Shown here: piece by piece, positions 12,700-24,942 of the stretch | How the letters are laid out: every line of letters starts with the position of its first letter | Position numbering within the stretch: the stretch's first letter is position 1 | Assembly (NCBI GenBank): GCA_949752735.1 | Contig: OX457052.1 | Location: 13,243,037 to 13,307,036 of the forward strand | Origin: Lumbricus terrestris | Taxonomy: Eukaryota > Annelida > Clitellata > Crassiclitellata > Lumbricidae | Length of the DNA stretch: 64,000 nt | Reading direction: 5' to 3' | Translations under genes and position numbers: made by a program | The notes under the pieces: generated by a model | What the model was told of the DNA's origin: nothing | Databases searched by the model: none | The model's input: only the letters and a program-made list of their open reading frames with translations

Positions 12700-12893
12700 A
12701 TGAATGGCAAGTCTTACATGTAATGGCAAGTCTTACATGTAATGCAAAGTCTTACATGTAATGGCAAGTCTTACATGTAATGCAAAGTCTTACATGTAAT
12801 GGCAAGTCTTACATGTAATGCAAAGTCTTACATGTAATGGCAAGTCTTACATGTAATGCAAAGTCTTACATGTAATGGCAAGTCTTACATGCA
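12700..12893. repeat. Minisatellite with 19-bp units in alternating pairs
   Basis: Units 'aatggcaagtcttacatgt' and 'aatgcaaagtcttacatgt' alternate in most of the array, making a 38-bp dimer period, about ten units in all. It is uniform, so it is young or homogenised. Confidence 0.9.
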
Positions 12894-15385
12894 ACATACC
12901 TGTAAAGCGAAGAATAATGATCTTCTTCACGCACTGCTCTCGCAGTATCAGCGCATTCAACAAAACGTTTAAAAGCTCATATATATGTATTAGTGTGGCC
13001 CAAACTTACAAGGGAAAATATTTTTTCCAAAATATGCTGCTCCACAAGGCTGCCCTTGTTCCACTTGACTAGAAGACTCTGTGTTGAAAAAATTAAAGAG
13101 ATCTGAGCATGTTTAGAGGTACCAATTTTCGAGAGCTTTTTTATAGGACACACATAAAATGTGCATCCGAAATTTTAACGGCTACATTATGAATTGACAG
13201 CAGCATTCATGTACTCCAAGTTACCATCTTTCTAAATCATAATCAAGATGTGTACTGTATTTAAATAAATAAAATCTAAATAATTATAAAATAATACACA
13301 AATAGAGGCTTGTTTCAAGTTCTTTGTGTTAGAAAACGGTTGGAGAATTTGAGGTAATTTCAAATATTTTTGCCAGCCAACTTATAAACTAAAGTTTTTC
13401 ACTTGCAATTTGTTTCATACACAATTGGATTGTTCACTTATAATTGCTCTTTATAGCCTACTGTTAAGTTAGATAACTTAAGTTTTTTACAGTAATTTAT
13501 TACGCACTTCTTGAAAATGATAGCCTGTAAGATTAATATTGGTCTTTTGACTTTGGGTAATAATGGCTCACATAATATGACAAAAACCGCAGCTATCATG
13601 GCTTCATTCAGAAGCTCCCAACAGTTGACTCTCCGGGATGCCTGTCAAGAACCTTCTCGGGAATATAGACAACCACACATTTCCATCCCCTCCCGATAAA
13701 TTTGAGAGGTCTTGTTAACACAGGTATATATTATAGATTTTGATACGTGACATTTCCTGGTAGCTGAGCATTGTGTACTAAAAAAAGTCATCACCTTTAA
13801 AAAATTGAATTTATGGTGTTTTCTGGAAATTTTTACCAAATAAAAAAGGTCATCACATGTCAAAGTATGGCATTTACTATGTTGGTCGGAAATTTCTACC
13901 GGAAAGATAAAAAAAGTTCCTCAGGGAACTAGATTAAACACTGCATGGTAGCCTAATAATTACTATCTGACTGAAACCAGGTTTAATTCGATTTAATTTT
14001 TTTTACTGTCATACACAGTTTTAAAGGAGTAAAGTCTCTGCTTTAAAATGACAAACTTTATTGCGCTATCATTTTCCTGTCTATAAGCCTAGGTTGAGTC
14101 AGAACATGATTCGGCCATTCAAATTTTGATTCTGTGAAAAATACAACTAAAGATTGCGTGATATTTGGAATGCAAAATTTCTTAGTAACCATGTTCAGAA
14201 TTGAGTAAAATTTGAAAGATAGCAGGCTGCATAATATGCAAGATGGAAGTCCGGTTTGTTTAAATTATACCTTGTTACTATGCTTACCTGATGCTAAGTT
14301 TGGCTACTGATGGCGGGAAAATGGCAAATTTTAGTAAAGTCGCTGAATTATTAACACAATAGCCACTAAATAATTATCAAAACATTGTTGAAAATAAAAT
14401 CGCTTACAAAGTATTATTTCAATGTCATTAAAAATAATAATTATTTATAATTTCATCAAAAACTAAACATCGGAAAAAAAATTAAGTTTTATCACATCAT
14501 TCACGTGCTGGCAAAATCTAGAAAGCATGCACGTGTTGCGGCATAGGCCTAGTTAGGGACTATCATGAAATGCCTGGACAGGAAATACTTCAGCCATGCA
14601 TCACAATCTAATTGAGGTGCATATCACAAGGAAATCCCTTTCGAAATGTTTGACCTTCTTCCTACTCAGAGTCAAGAAATAGCCAAACCCGCCTATTAAG
14701 CGTAAATCTGAAATTTGAAAATGATAAAGAACATCTACAATTTTTCATGTTATATTTTATAAATTTCAATTGTAAGATTGTCATTGATTCTACTTTAAAT
14801 TAATAGCTTTAAAAGACTGATTTATTGGACAAATGTTTTACAAAAATTGTCTGTTTAAAGCTGATAATTGAATGCCTTCTTGAAGTACGGTCGAAAAGCA
14901 ATTTTTTTAACTTTTCGATGATTAATTAAAATCTTGCAGAAAATTGGTACCAGTAAACATTGTTCAATTTTGTTAAAACTTGGCAAATAAATCACTATTA
15001 GCATATGGAACAAGAGGAGCCTTGTGGAGAATTGAATTTCCAAATTTTATATTTGTGGGCCACCCTAATATGTATATATGCATATATGTATGTATATATG
15101 TAGATATATATCTATATGTATATATATAGCCTACCAATTTGCCCAAATGTCTTCTAACTTCCTGATCTCGTTGCCAAAAGACTCCCCGATGAGTAAGCTT
15201 AAGCGTAAGAACGTGAATGAAGTAGCGACAATGCAAAACCACGGTCTGTGCAATTGGGCATGGTCTGCTGGTTCTTTTCATGCACTTATAGAGTATCGTT
15301 TCAAAAAGAAAGAACCTATACGCCCGTATGATTGGCATTTTGGAAAATCCATTGCTATAACAATACTAAGCTAAGCTCTTGAGGC

Positions 15386-15491
15386 CAGTGGCGTAACTAG
15401 GAACTCGGGGGCCCCTAGACAAAATGTGAATATTGAAATGTAGGCTATTATCACTTATTAATTTACTGAAATGCTGATGTATATGAACAAG

Positions 15492-15576
<85 letters not shown>

Positions 15577-16623
15577 ATATCCCTAGGCTCAGCGCCCGTA
15601 GGATTCCGACGCCACTCTCTGTCTGAGTCTGCCCAGCTTCAACCAGTCCGGTCAGCAGGTCTGCTCCACACCATTAACATTTTGGAGCAGCTGTAGACCA
15701 CCTTGCCTGAATGAAGAGAATATTGGGAGAGAGGCATGAAGGACAACCTGGGCCAATGCCCGTATGTGTCCCACGCTCTCTCCCCCGACTCTCTCCACTG
15801 GTCTGTTCTGACCGGTCTGTGCATGTCTGCTCCACATCATGACACCTTGAAGCATCTGGGTCGCTATGTCACTTGTGCCGTGGTTTTTGCGGATTTCAAT
15901 CGTCTTGTTCTTTTACTGCCAGCGTATCGCCACTCATCTGGCAAACCTTCCTCGTGCCCAGGACGATGTGATACAAGTACAAATTACAGTAAACCGTAAG
16001 TTCCTAACAAGGCTGAAATGACAATTATGACATGTTCGACTGAAGTTAAGTAGGCTGGCCTTAACGGCCTATGTAAGGTTTGGTTGAAGTCCTTTGCTAT
16101 AGTGTGAAGTCATTCAGTCAAAACTCAGAACTCTTTTTTCCTTGCCTTAATTCTGGCAAATTTGTCCACAAGTGTGTCCAGATCAAGCTGCCTGGCGTCT
16201 TTTGTTAGCACCAGAGGCGTAAGTACGAGACCGCTTATCAGATGCATACATTTCTCAAACAATGAGAATGAGATGCGCAATTTATTTCACGGATATAAGT
16301 TTGTCTAAAATCATGTCAACACCATGCTGCATGCAAATGAAATGACGTCATTTACGGGACCGGAAAGTTATCCCTAATTAAACATTAGTGCTGTGCACTG
16401 CTGGAGCTGGGCGTCTCCGACTCGTTGCGTCGTGTCGGGTTGACGGAACTTGACGGGTTCTTGGGTAACCGTAACACGGTATCGCCTACTTAGTGTACAA
16501 TATTTATTTAACATAAATATTTATTTAACATATTTTTTCGGAGTCTTGAAAACTCGGGGGCCCTTTACACTCGGGGGCCCCTAGACTTTGTCTTACACAG
16601 TCTACCCTATTGTTACGCCACTG
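15386..16623. mobile_element. hAT-like element, 1.2 kb
   Basis: Ends CAGTGGCGTAAC and GTTACGCCACTG with a perfect 8-bp duplication CTTGAGGC (15378-15385, 16624-16631). Subterminal 'tcgggggcccctagac' appears near both ends. The interior includes a (TCA)n array (15496-15575) and no recognisable transposase, so it is non-autonomous. Confidence 0.88.
15496..15575. repeat. (TCA)n microsatellite
   Basis: Near-perfect trinucleotide run of about 26 units inside the hAT-like element. Confidence 0.95.
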
Positions 16624-17675
16624 CTTGAGGCAGACATTCATGCACACTGTCAGTATGAACTGTCGGGTAACCACGCCAAGTGCCTTTGTGAGGCTACTGT
16701 AAAGCGCTATACAAATGTTCATATTATACAATATACATGTACACACACAAAGAATCAGCTACTACATTTTTTCTAGCCCGGCATAGGAAAGCGAGCGGCT
16801 AGTCGTCTCCTTCGCCGTCTCACACCCCAACGACAGCGCACGGTCCGCTGAGTTACCTCAAGCGTAGTTGAAGCATAAATCTGGAATATGAGCTTCTGCC
16901 CTGGCGAAGTGTATCAGTTCACGACTTCTCGGTTGACAGCCCAGCACGAAAACCAGTAGAATACCACATGACTATTGCGCAGTCCGAGTGTAGTGTCAAG
17001 TGCAATGGGAATATCTCCTTTCGCTTGTAAGCTGCTGCTGACACGCATTTTCAACTAGCGCCAGAAATTCACCAACAACCCCCTGTGCCTTACATAGGCC
17101 TATACCTTCTTGTGATAGCCACTAAAACGCAAATAGAGATTTATATATTCTGCCATGCACAGGCCCACAGCTGAGTGCCTCACAAAAGAGAGTTTTAAAA
17201 ATCAGCAGATATCTGCTGTAGCTCACGAGTCTCGTGAGCAGCTGTGGACCACAGTTGGGTCTAAGCATGAGTTTGAACAACACGAATAATTTTCTCGTGA
17301 TATCAATATTATTACTTTTTCTCTCTTCCTTCTTTCTGATCAAACTCGTGCTTAGGGTCACACCCAACCGTGACGATTCGATTTATTAAAGTTTTATTTC
17401 TACGATTTTTATAGTTAGCTAAACAGGAAACTTAAGGAAAATCCCCATAACCTGTCAGCGAAGCATAGCCTCGTGGTCATTGAAGTATGAACGCTCTCCC
17501 GGTCGTGCACCTGTATTTCTCTCGTTGGCACTGCAATATGGAATGGGCTTCCTGTTGGACTCCATCCAAATGCATAGAGCCTTTTGAGGTCACGTTGCTT
17601 TGCTTTACTCTCAACACTCTTTCTCTTTGGCGGGATTGTGTCGGGAGCGCCCCTGAGTAGCTGGTATTGAATGGG

Positions 17676-17908
17676 CGCTATCATCGTCATCATCATCATC
17701 ATCATCATCATCGCCGTTGTCGTCATCATCATCGTCGTCGTCGTCATAATCATCATCATCAACATCATCACCACCATCATTAACACCACCACCGCCATCA
17801 ACATAATCCTCCTCTTCATCGTCATCATCATCATCATCATAGCCGTCGTCATAATCATTATCATCATCGTCGCCTTCGTCATCGTCATCACTGCTGACTT
17901 CTGGAATA
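17676..17908. repeat. Interrupted (ATC)n array
   Basis: Long imperfect run of atc/gtc/acc triplets. The Ile/Val-rich and Met-rich open frames across it are artefacts of the repeat. Confidence 0.95.
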
Positions 17909-18689
17909 CCCTTAGATAAGGAAAATGTTTGCCAACCGACCCAGAGAGGGTTATCTATCTATCAGAGGCAAATCCTCCTGAGCCCATAGCTTTGGATGAA
18001 ATATAGTGAGCTGCTTTACAGTGAAACCCATTCAACTCAGGCTACGAAGAAATACCGGAAGAACAATAATAGTTATCACTAGCAACATTATAACTATTTT
18101 AGAGGTAATCAAAATAAAATATTGAAGTTATGATTGAAATTCAGTCGTAAGGTCAGCGACGAGGATGGCTAGCTATTATTATTTGCATGCAGTACATGCT
18201 TATTGCAGGCGATTACAAACTAATAACAATTATTATTGTCATAATAATATCACATGGACAACGCTAAATCTATTGTAATTGTAATTGTAATTGTAATTGA
18301 ACACTTATATAGCGCCGCTCACAGATTCAGTAGCGCTCCCGACCCAAAGTTAGCATTGTCGCTAACGAATAGTATAATGATCATCGTCGTATATTACACA
18401 AATATTTACTAATTAGTTCTGCGTGTTCAAACAGCAATCAGTCGTAAGGTCAGCGACGGGGATGGCGAGCTATTATGGCTGACCTCGCCAGAGGGAATAA
18501 TCCTAGCCTGAAAGGAAAGAAGAAGACACAGCAATCAAAACAGGCCTTCTACAATGACAGCTCCTTCAACAGCTGGAAATGGCCACCAACAAGTTTAAGT
18601 AATAGTGTTAGACATCCGAAGTATCTTTGTGATCTTATACTTCGCTCCTCTCTCTGCAACTTCGCTGGGTCCTCTTAGAATCCTCTCGT

Positions 18690-19012
18690 CGGTTTGTATT
18701 GTATTGTATAAGCTTACATATAAGCATTTATTAAGCGCCTCTTTCTGCTTGACCTCAATGTTCCCAGCGTCGGGACCGCCATAGCTTAGTCCAGATCATT
18801 TCCAGTGCAGTTCCCTCCCTATGGAATAGACTTTCACCATCGGTTCACTCCGCCTTTCTCTCTGGTAGACTTTCCTCGTCTGTCTCTCTCGTCTAAAACC
18901 CTATTTTTCTGAATTTTCTCTCGGAGTCCCATGGTGCACGCACCTGAAGCGCTTCTGAAAGGACAATTTTGATAGAAGCGCTTTATACATTGACAAATAC
19001 AATAAAATAAAC
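18690..19012 (+). mobile_element. LINE 3' tail fragment
   Basis: Contains a frame with L-W-N-R-L-S-P-S-V-H-S and the motif 'agcgctttatacattgacaa' before an (AATA)n-like tail, as at the 3' ends of CR1/L2-type LINEs. Broken by frameshifts. Confidence 0.7.
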
Positions 19013-19233
19013 CAATGTCTTTTCAAACACAATCAACACGGAAAATATATCGAAAAAATACAATTCGTTCAAGATAATTATATCAGTCATGATACCCAAT
19101 ACACATTACTCCGCAAATCATATATCGCTGAGAGAACAAGATCGTCCGCTCTACGTCTACACTAATTGACGCCCGCTGAAATATACAACATTGCAAATTT
19201 AGGAAGCGACATCGCTCATAACTCCTTGGTCTT

Positions 19234-19442
19234 TCAGCTATCACAGTCAGAAGTTTCGACTGTGAGGGGGTTAGAGAAAGATGTGGACGCCATGGAGGAC
19301 TGGCTGGCATTGGAGCTTAGAACCGGTTGGCAGTTACTATGGAAAGTAAATTCATTCGCCGCTGACAGATGTTCGCTGGACCTGTTGAACGACGTTGTAC
19401 CGTCATCTGGGCAATCAACGCCGTTGCTCCGCATCTCTTCAC
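19234..19442 (-). CDS. Gene 1 C-terminal cytoplasmic tail exon with stop codon
   Basis: The acceptor TTATCTTGCAG is followed in phase by EEMRSNGVDCPDDGTTSF and, at the end, a Ser/Thr-rich acidic stretch finishing TVETSDCDS and a stop. The phase matches the transmembrane exon (G|GT). Ser and Thr make up a large share of the residues, suggesting phosphorylation, but I see no NPxY, ITAM or kinase motif. No clear polyadenylation signal was identified; a weak AATAAA-like site is at 18727-18732 on this strand. Confidence 0.8.
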
Positions 19443-19830
19443 CTGCAAGATAATGTCACTGAAATAACAAAACTACCGACATCATGTACACTGAATTTAT
19501 ACTCTTTATATGCCTCCTAACGCCTGACTAAACCGTTTTCAAAACCACCACAAAAATTATAGTCTTCTAACGTTTATGATGCCATAATAGTTGGTGGCTG
19601 ACGTCAGAAATTTCGGGTTCTAGGCACAGCAGTTACGGGTCACTAAACTATGCTAAGACGTTATGAGTAACATTTTTTAGAAACAAATTGAAGCGATGGA
19701 GGTTCAAGTTTGTCCTAATATTTTATATTTATCCAAAAATATGATTTTATTCAGTTGTTGACTTGAATTTTAAACTGATCGTAGTTAATTGTTTCTGCAA
19801 TATTATACTAGAACGGCATAAATCATTATA

Positions 19831-20234
19831 GAGGAGGGTGGGGCAAGTGCGGCCCCTTAAGGATTTCGTCCAAATATCTCTGATCAGAAGACAATATTGA
19901 AACATTCAACTATACCATGTCATAGACCAACCATCTGGCTATGCAGGGTGCACAAACTATTTCAGAAAAATTCATCTGATTTTTTGGTATTAAACATTTT
20001 ATGCATGCTCTTGAAAAGCCACTCTTGCCCCACCGGTGGGGCAAGAGTGGCATGCCACATGCAGTATTAATCATTGTATTTACACTACATATACTTTGGA
20101 TTTCTTTTTTGTTATAGCGTGACTAATTTGGCATTAATAATAATAATAATAATAAATAATAATAATGATAGTACTTACAAGAGTGACGGTTATAATTGTA
20201 ATAACTAATAATAATTAATAGTAAAGCACACATG

Positions 20235-20268
<34 letters not shown>

Positions 20269-20838
20269 TAATAGTAATAATAAAAAATGAAAATACTAAT
20301 AAGAGCACTTGATAGACTTGTTTTAACTTTCTTACCTAGCTTTACTGAACTCTTTGGTCCATTCTAAGTGATTTTGTTGAATTTTCTCTAATATGTAGAC
20401 TTTTACTGTTTATGGAGCAAGTGTAGCTGAGGCCACTCTTGCCCCATGCTGTCACGGCCACTCTTGCCCCGGTACCTTAGCAATTAAATTTTGTTCTAAT
20501 TACTATTGACATCTTTCGAATTCATTCAATCTAATACGCGCAATCAATGCGCTATTGATGTCTTGCAACATAAAATAATCGAAAAATTTAGCATCGAAAC
20601 CTTTGATTTGATAAAAAAATTATTCCTTACTATTCCGATTTATAATGATTTTAGAAAAATCGAAAAATTATTATTTACTCGTGGAGTTTGCAAGTAAATT
20701 TAACATATCTTATGTCATTCGATGCGGCCGATAAATGTCTTTCAACGTGGCTTAATTTAATCGCTACGCAAACGTACTGCTTTACGATATCCTTCCGTCT
20801 ATTCTTGCCCCGCAGGCCGCTCTTGCCCCACTCTCCTC
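19831..20838. mobile_element. TIR element with TA duplication and internal palindrome
   Basis: Ends GAGGAGGGTGGGGCAAG and CTTGCCCCACTCTCCTC flanked by TA on both sides, as in Tc1/mariner-type elements. The 'cactcttgcccc' block recurs inside, including a perfect 34-bp palindrome at 20018-20051. An (AAT)n run lies at 20135-20290. No transposase found. It sits in the intron between the transmembrane and tail exons of gene 1. Confidence 0.82.
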
Positions 20839-21009
20839 TAACTTGTCTGTTATAACTACCTAGCCGGACCTTTAAAACTCGCCCGATATCTAGGCATTTT
20901 CCCCTTGCCTCCCACTCTTGGCGACACTACAATTATTGCAACAATATATTTCATTGATTGTTGCACTATTTGGTCATTGCGTGTTATCAAGAATCGAATT
21001 GTTTCTTAC

Positions 21010-21165
21010 CAGCATCCGGCGTTTGTTTACGGTATGCCCTCTTCTTCAGGATCACCCATGCAATAATGGCCACGAAAACCACCAATGCCAAAATAGCAAA
21101 TGAACCAATCGCAAATGGACTTTTCACTATTTTCTGCGCAAGTGGGATTTCAACTTCGTGAATTT
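21010..21165 (-). CDS. Gene 1 transmembrane exon
   Basis: A 156-bp phase 1-1 exon reading IHEVEIPLAQKIVKSP, then a hydrophobic span FAIGSFAILALVVFVAIIAW followed by V-I-L. The basic stop-transfer stretch KKRAYRKQTPDA comes next. This is a type I span that anchors the EGF rod in the membrane. Acceptor TTCTAG and donor GTAAGA are good. Confidence 0.85.
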
Positions 21166-21890
21166 CTAGAACATGCAAGAAAAGCAATTAGCCATACAAC
21201 ATCCATGGATGAATGCGGTTGTTTTGCTAATGTCACCAAATTTTCTTCTCTACTGAAGAGTTGGAAACAGTGCCAAATCAGCTGCATAGCATATGAGAAG
21301 CATACGCAAAGGTCTATGCTAATAGACACGATTTTAAATTGCCAAATCCACTTGACACAAGACATGAAAAGAATATTAGTCATCGATGTGGTTTCACGGA
21401 AAGTGTTGAGTCAAAGAGGATCGGTCAAATCAGAGGGCCGTCTTCTTCTTCCTCTTTTCCGGAAAGTAAATTTTACTTATTAGCTACTCGAGTCGTGAGC
21501 GACCCTGAATCGTTAAGTGGCACATTCAAAACGCTCGACAACAATATTACAATAGAAAAATTAATATCCGCAGCCAATAGTCACTTTGCACTGAAAGTTC
21601 AAGTGCTGTGGAACCTATACAACCAGTTGGCTGTGTTGAAGTATTTCACTTAAATTCATTGACAAAATGAGCAGAGTCGAAGTCATACGGTGGTGATAGA
21701 TAGGCTAAACTTGTAACAGTTGCATTCAATGCAATATGTTAGGCATAGGGTCCTAGAGAGCGATGGCTTATAAGGACGTCTTAGCCATGTGCCTTATTCT
21801 GATGTCGCATCACGCGAATGCTGGCAAAACGTCCACTGGTTCACATTAAATTCACTTCACGCACATTATGAATCCGCAGAAATGTTTTAC

Positions 21891-22010
21891 CTTCACATTT
21901 CAGTTGGTCTATCAGGTCATAACCGGAAGGACAAGAACAGCTGTAATTGCCTAAGCTGTTTACGCACTTGTGAGTACAGTTGTGTAGATCCAAACTGCAT
22001 TCGTCAATAT
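21891..22010 (-). CDS. cbEGF exon M51, membrane-proximal
   Basis: A 120-bp exon beginning [20 protein letters not shown], then [19 protein letters not shown]. It joins in phase to the transmembrane exon, giving C-E-E-I-H-E-V at the junction. Confidence 0.9.
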
Positions 22011-22054
22011 CTATCGAAAGAAAACAAAACGCACACTGAGAACATGAAATCAGT

Positions 22055-22250
22055 CATTAACCAGTCATTAACCAGTCACTGACCAGTCATTAAAAAGTCC
22101 TTAACCAGTCATTAACCTTCATTAACCATTAATTAACCAGTCATTATACCAGTTGTAGCAACTCGTCAGCCAGTAATTAACCAGCCGTTAATCAGTCATT
22201 AACCAGTCATTAACCAGCCCTAACCAGTCATCAACCAGTCATTAACTTGT
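22055..22250. repeat. Irregular tandem repeat of about 11 bp
   Basis: Repeated 'cattaaccagt' with spacing changes and substitutions, just upstream (transcript sense) of exon M51. Confidence 0.85.
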
Positions 22251-22751
22251 CTTCCAGATAGCTGCTTATGATTCATCCGAAACGAATCGACCGTGTATAA
22301 AGAAAATGTTTAAAATATCTTGTAAGATTTATATTCACGTTTATTATACTACTCTATTCCTTTATTGTTTATGCGCCAAACAGTCAATTGGTAAAGGTTG
22401 TGAAACTGAAAGCCTATAAGTTCTTGTCATTGTAAATCATCATGTAGGCCTATATAACTCGCTTCTGACTATGTGCAGCATAAACTGCCAAAACTCCACT
22501 GAATGATCATTCCTCCTTTAAGCAAACGCCACTTTCAGTTTGCTTTCTGGAACAGGTTATATAACGTCTTGCGACATAAGCTCATTGACCTTTTTTCTAT
22601 TCTTTCACGGTTCACCATGATCTATTCCGAACGCGTTTGAAAACCATTGTGCGCCATCTTGGTTTTTCATCGTTTGCTCGAGATACTTCCGCTGAGTTTC
22701 TCTTAGAGAAGCGTCATAAAAATAAATGTGATTACATTACATTATCACGAC

Positions 22752-23106
22752 CATAGGCGTAGCGACCGACCTCCGTACCCTCCGACCGAAGGGGGCCCCG
22801 CAAGGAAAGGGGCAACTAAATGTGTAAAATATGTAAGGTATAACTAAGTAAGTGATATTTATTGACGCTATTGCACGTTCCATATTGGTTTTACTTTTTT
22901 ATTGGTTTGACAATGCCGTGAAGCAAATACGGAGTACATGCATACTGCAGGCCTATGTAGGCTATGCATAATATTATTTGAGTCCATGCATATTGTACAT
23001 AGGCTAGTAAATACTGTTTCCCGTTTCTGCATTGTAAGGGGCCCTGCCGCCCAGGACATAGTAATTATTTTCGGAGGGGGCCACGTTCTTTGCTACTACG
23101 ACCCTG
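22752..23106. mobile_element. hAT-like element (family 3)
   Basis: Starts 'cataggcgtagcgaccg' and ends 'ttgctactacgaccctg' with an 8-bp duplication ATCACGAC (22744-22751, 23107-23114). Same family as 24218-24666. Confidence 0.83.
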
Positions 23107-23204
23107 ATCACGACCACAACAGATGACGAATGCTCATTACTCAAGTCCAGAGTGATTTTTTCACATTGCAAAAAACATTTTCTGAAGAGAGGACGCAACT
23201 TTAC

Positions 23205-23324
23205 CTTCGCACTTATGTTCTCCAACAATACTGAATCCGGGCGCACAGGTGCATGCGTACTTTCCGTCGACGTTTTCACATACATGGCTGCAGTTGTGCT
23301 GACCTGTGCTGCACTCATCGATGT
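23205..23324 (-). CDS. cbEGF exon M50 (short type)
   Basis: A 120-bp exon beginning [20 protein letters not shown], then [19 protein letters not shown]. Canonical donor GTAAAG. Confidence 0.9.
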
Positions 23325-23399
23325 CTATGCAAGGTCATGCAAAAGAAATCAATCAACTGATCAAAGCAACTGTAAGAAGTAGCCTAGCGAGTTTAATAG

Positions 23400-23640
23400 G
23401 TAAATCAGTTTTAATCTGCCTCTAGTAGGGAGTTGTTGGTCCCTCGTGTTGGAACCTAAACTTGTCAGCGTCGTTCGTTCCTGTTGGTGATGCGCCTGCT
23501 ACCTAGGGTTCACTCATCAGAGTTTAGCAGGCTTCTTAAAACCTTTTTTGTATCACCGTAGTTGGACTGGGAGTGCCTTCGAGTTGACTTCTTGAAAGGG
23601 CGCTGCTATGTATAATTTGTATATTCTAGAAATGAACGAA
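23400..23640 (+). mobile_element. LINE 3' tail fragment
   Basis: Closely matches the last part of the LINE at 1836-2475 ('ctgcctctagt', 'tgttggtccctcgtgttgga', 'ggcttcttaaaacctttt'), with deletions. Confidence 0.8.
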
Positions 23641-23815
23641 TAACTGACAAAAGATTAGGCCTACGACAAAAAATTAATGGCGTAAGCTCCCTATTAAAAA
23701 TTTCTCGGTTAAAACTGCTGCAATAATTAGTACTAATGACTGCTGCATCTGGATCCAAGATTTGTCAACGTAACTGTGACCATTGCGAGTTTTCCTCCTG
23801 CAAAAATATTATATG

Positions 23816-24031
23816 CTGGACAACCCCTTATCCTACTTGACGCAGCGCTCTAAATAGGCTAGTGCCATGCACTTTATCAGATTGGAGCTTGCTGTTACAA
23901 GAAAATTAAGCATTTATCAATGATATATTTTCTTGCAAGAATAAGCTCCAATCTTATAAAGTGCCACTCGAACGAAAAGCACATGACACTAGCTCAGTTA
24001 GAGCGCTGCGTCAAGCAAATGGTTGTCCAAC
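23816..24031. mobile_element. Palindromic MITE-like repeat
   Basis: Inverted arms from 'ggacaacc' and 'cttgacgcagcgctcta' on the left to 'agagcgctgcgtcaag' and 'ggttgtcc' on the right. The inner arms 'agattggagctt' and 'aagctccaatct' also pair. The whole segment can fold into one hairpin. Confidence 0.75.
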
Positions 24032-24076
24032 TAGAAGACTGATAAGATTAAATTCTGTTCATACAATATTTCTTAC

Positions 24077-24193
24077 CTTCGCATACGTTTCTATTCTTTA
24101 AAACGTATCCTGATTGACAAGAACACGTGTAGCTGCCATCGGAATTAGCACAGGTTTGACTGCAGTTGTGTTCACTTTCGCATTCGTCAATAT
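24077..24193 (-). CDS. cbEGF exon M49 (shortest, 117 bp)
   Basis: A 117-bp exon beginning IDECESEHNCSQTCANSDGS, then YTCSCQSGYVLKNRNVCE. The first loop is one residue shorter than in M48. A palindromic repeat (23816-24031) lies just past its donor. Confidence 0.9.
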
Positions 24194-24217
24194 CTGATGA
24201 ACATAATTATGTATAAA

Positions 24218-24666
24218 CAGAGGCGTAGCAACCGCCCTCCGCACCCTCCGACCGAAGGGGCCCCGCAAGGAAGGGGCCCCTAAATGTGTATAATATGTAA
24301 GGTATAACTAAGTAGGCCTAAGTGACATTATTTTATTGACGCTATTGCACGATCCATATTGGTTTTACTGACAATGCCGTGGTGTAAATACGGAGTACAT
24401 GCATATACTGCAGGCCTATTGTATAAGCTTAGATGTACAATATTGTACATAATATATCTTCTTCTTTATGTTCTCTGTCAAGTGGCAGGTCCAAACTTTC
24501 AATGTCTCCATCTTTCACGCTGTTGTGCCATGTCCTTAAGTTAAATGAACCCTGCATATTTTATATAGTAAATACTGTTTCCAGTTTCTGCATTGTAAGG
24601 GGCCCTCAAACCTGGACATAATAACTATGTTCGGAGGGGGTCACGTTCTTGGTTGCTACGGCCCTG
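24218..24666. mobile_element. hAT-like element (family 3)
   Basis: Starts 'cagaggcgtagcaaccg' and ends 'ggttgctacggccctg' with a perfect 8-bp duplication TGTATAAA (24210-24217, 24667-24674). Shares its interior with 22752-23106. Confidence 0.88.
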
Positions 24667-24822
24667 TGTATAAATATGAAACCGCAAATTATATAGCCAT
24701 ATAATTACTTTAGAGCAAGGTTATTCATCGAGTGACATTACAACACACAGTTGAGAAAATGATGCAGCCTGCAAAATCATTTAAAACTTTATTCCACTGG
24801 AGCTCCGGCAGGATGTCCTTAC

Positions 24823-24942
24823 CTTCACAGACAAATTTATTCTTCAACAGGTATCCTGTTCGACACAAGCAGGTGTAGCTTCCATCAGAGTTCTCGCACA
24901 TTTGACTGCAGTTGTGCCGACCAGTTTCACATTCGTCAACAT
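24823..24942 (-). CDS. cbEGF exon M48 (short type)
   Basis: A 120-bp exon beginning [20 protein letters not shown], then [19 protein letters not shown]. Very similar to M49 ([11 protein letters not shown]). Donor GTAAGG. Confidence 0.9.

Larger units (their letters stand above)
11561..19233. other. Intergenic region between gene 1 stop and gene 2 start
   Basis: No supported gene. It contains a GA-rich tract (11722-11815), a 19-bp minisatellite (12700-12893), an hAT-like element (15386-16623), an (ATC)n array (17676-17908) and a LINE 3' tail (18690-19012). The promoter of gene 2 and the 3' UTR of gene 1 must lie here, but I cannot place either. Confidence 0.5.

Noticed and set aside
12700..12893. 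Possible CRISPR-like array
   Set aside because: The units are contiguous with no unique spacers, and the DNA is eukaryotic. It is a minisatellite.
17415..17919. Open frames over the (ATC)n array on both strands
   Set aside because: Met/Ile/Val-rich products of a trinucleotide repeat.
21100..21653. Two overlapping plus-strand open frames
   Set aside because: They run antisense to the transmembrane exon and into its intron, with no domain features.
23004..23318. 104-codon minus-strand open frame overlapping exon M50
   Set aside because: Wrong frame of a real exon. The correct frame gives six cysteines and fitting splice sites.
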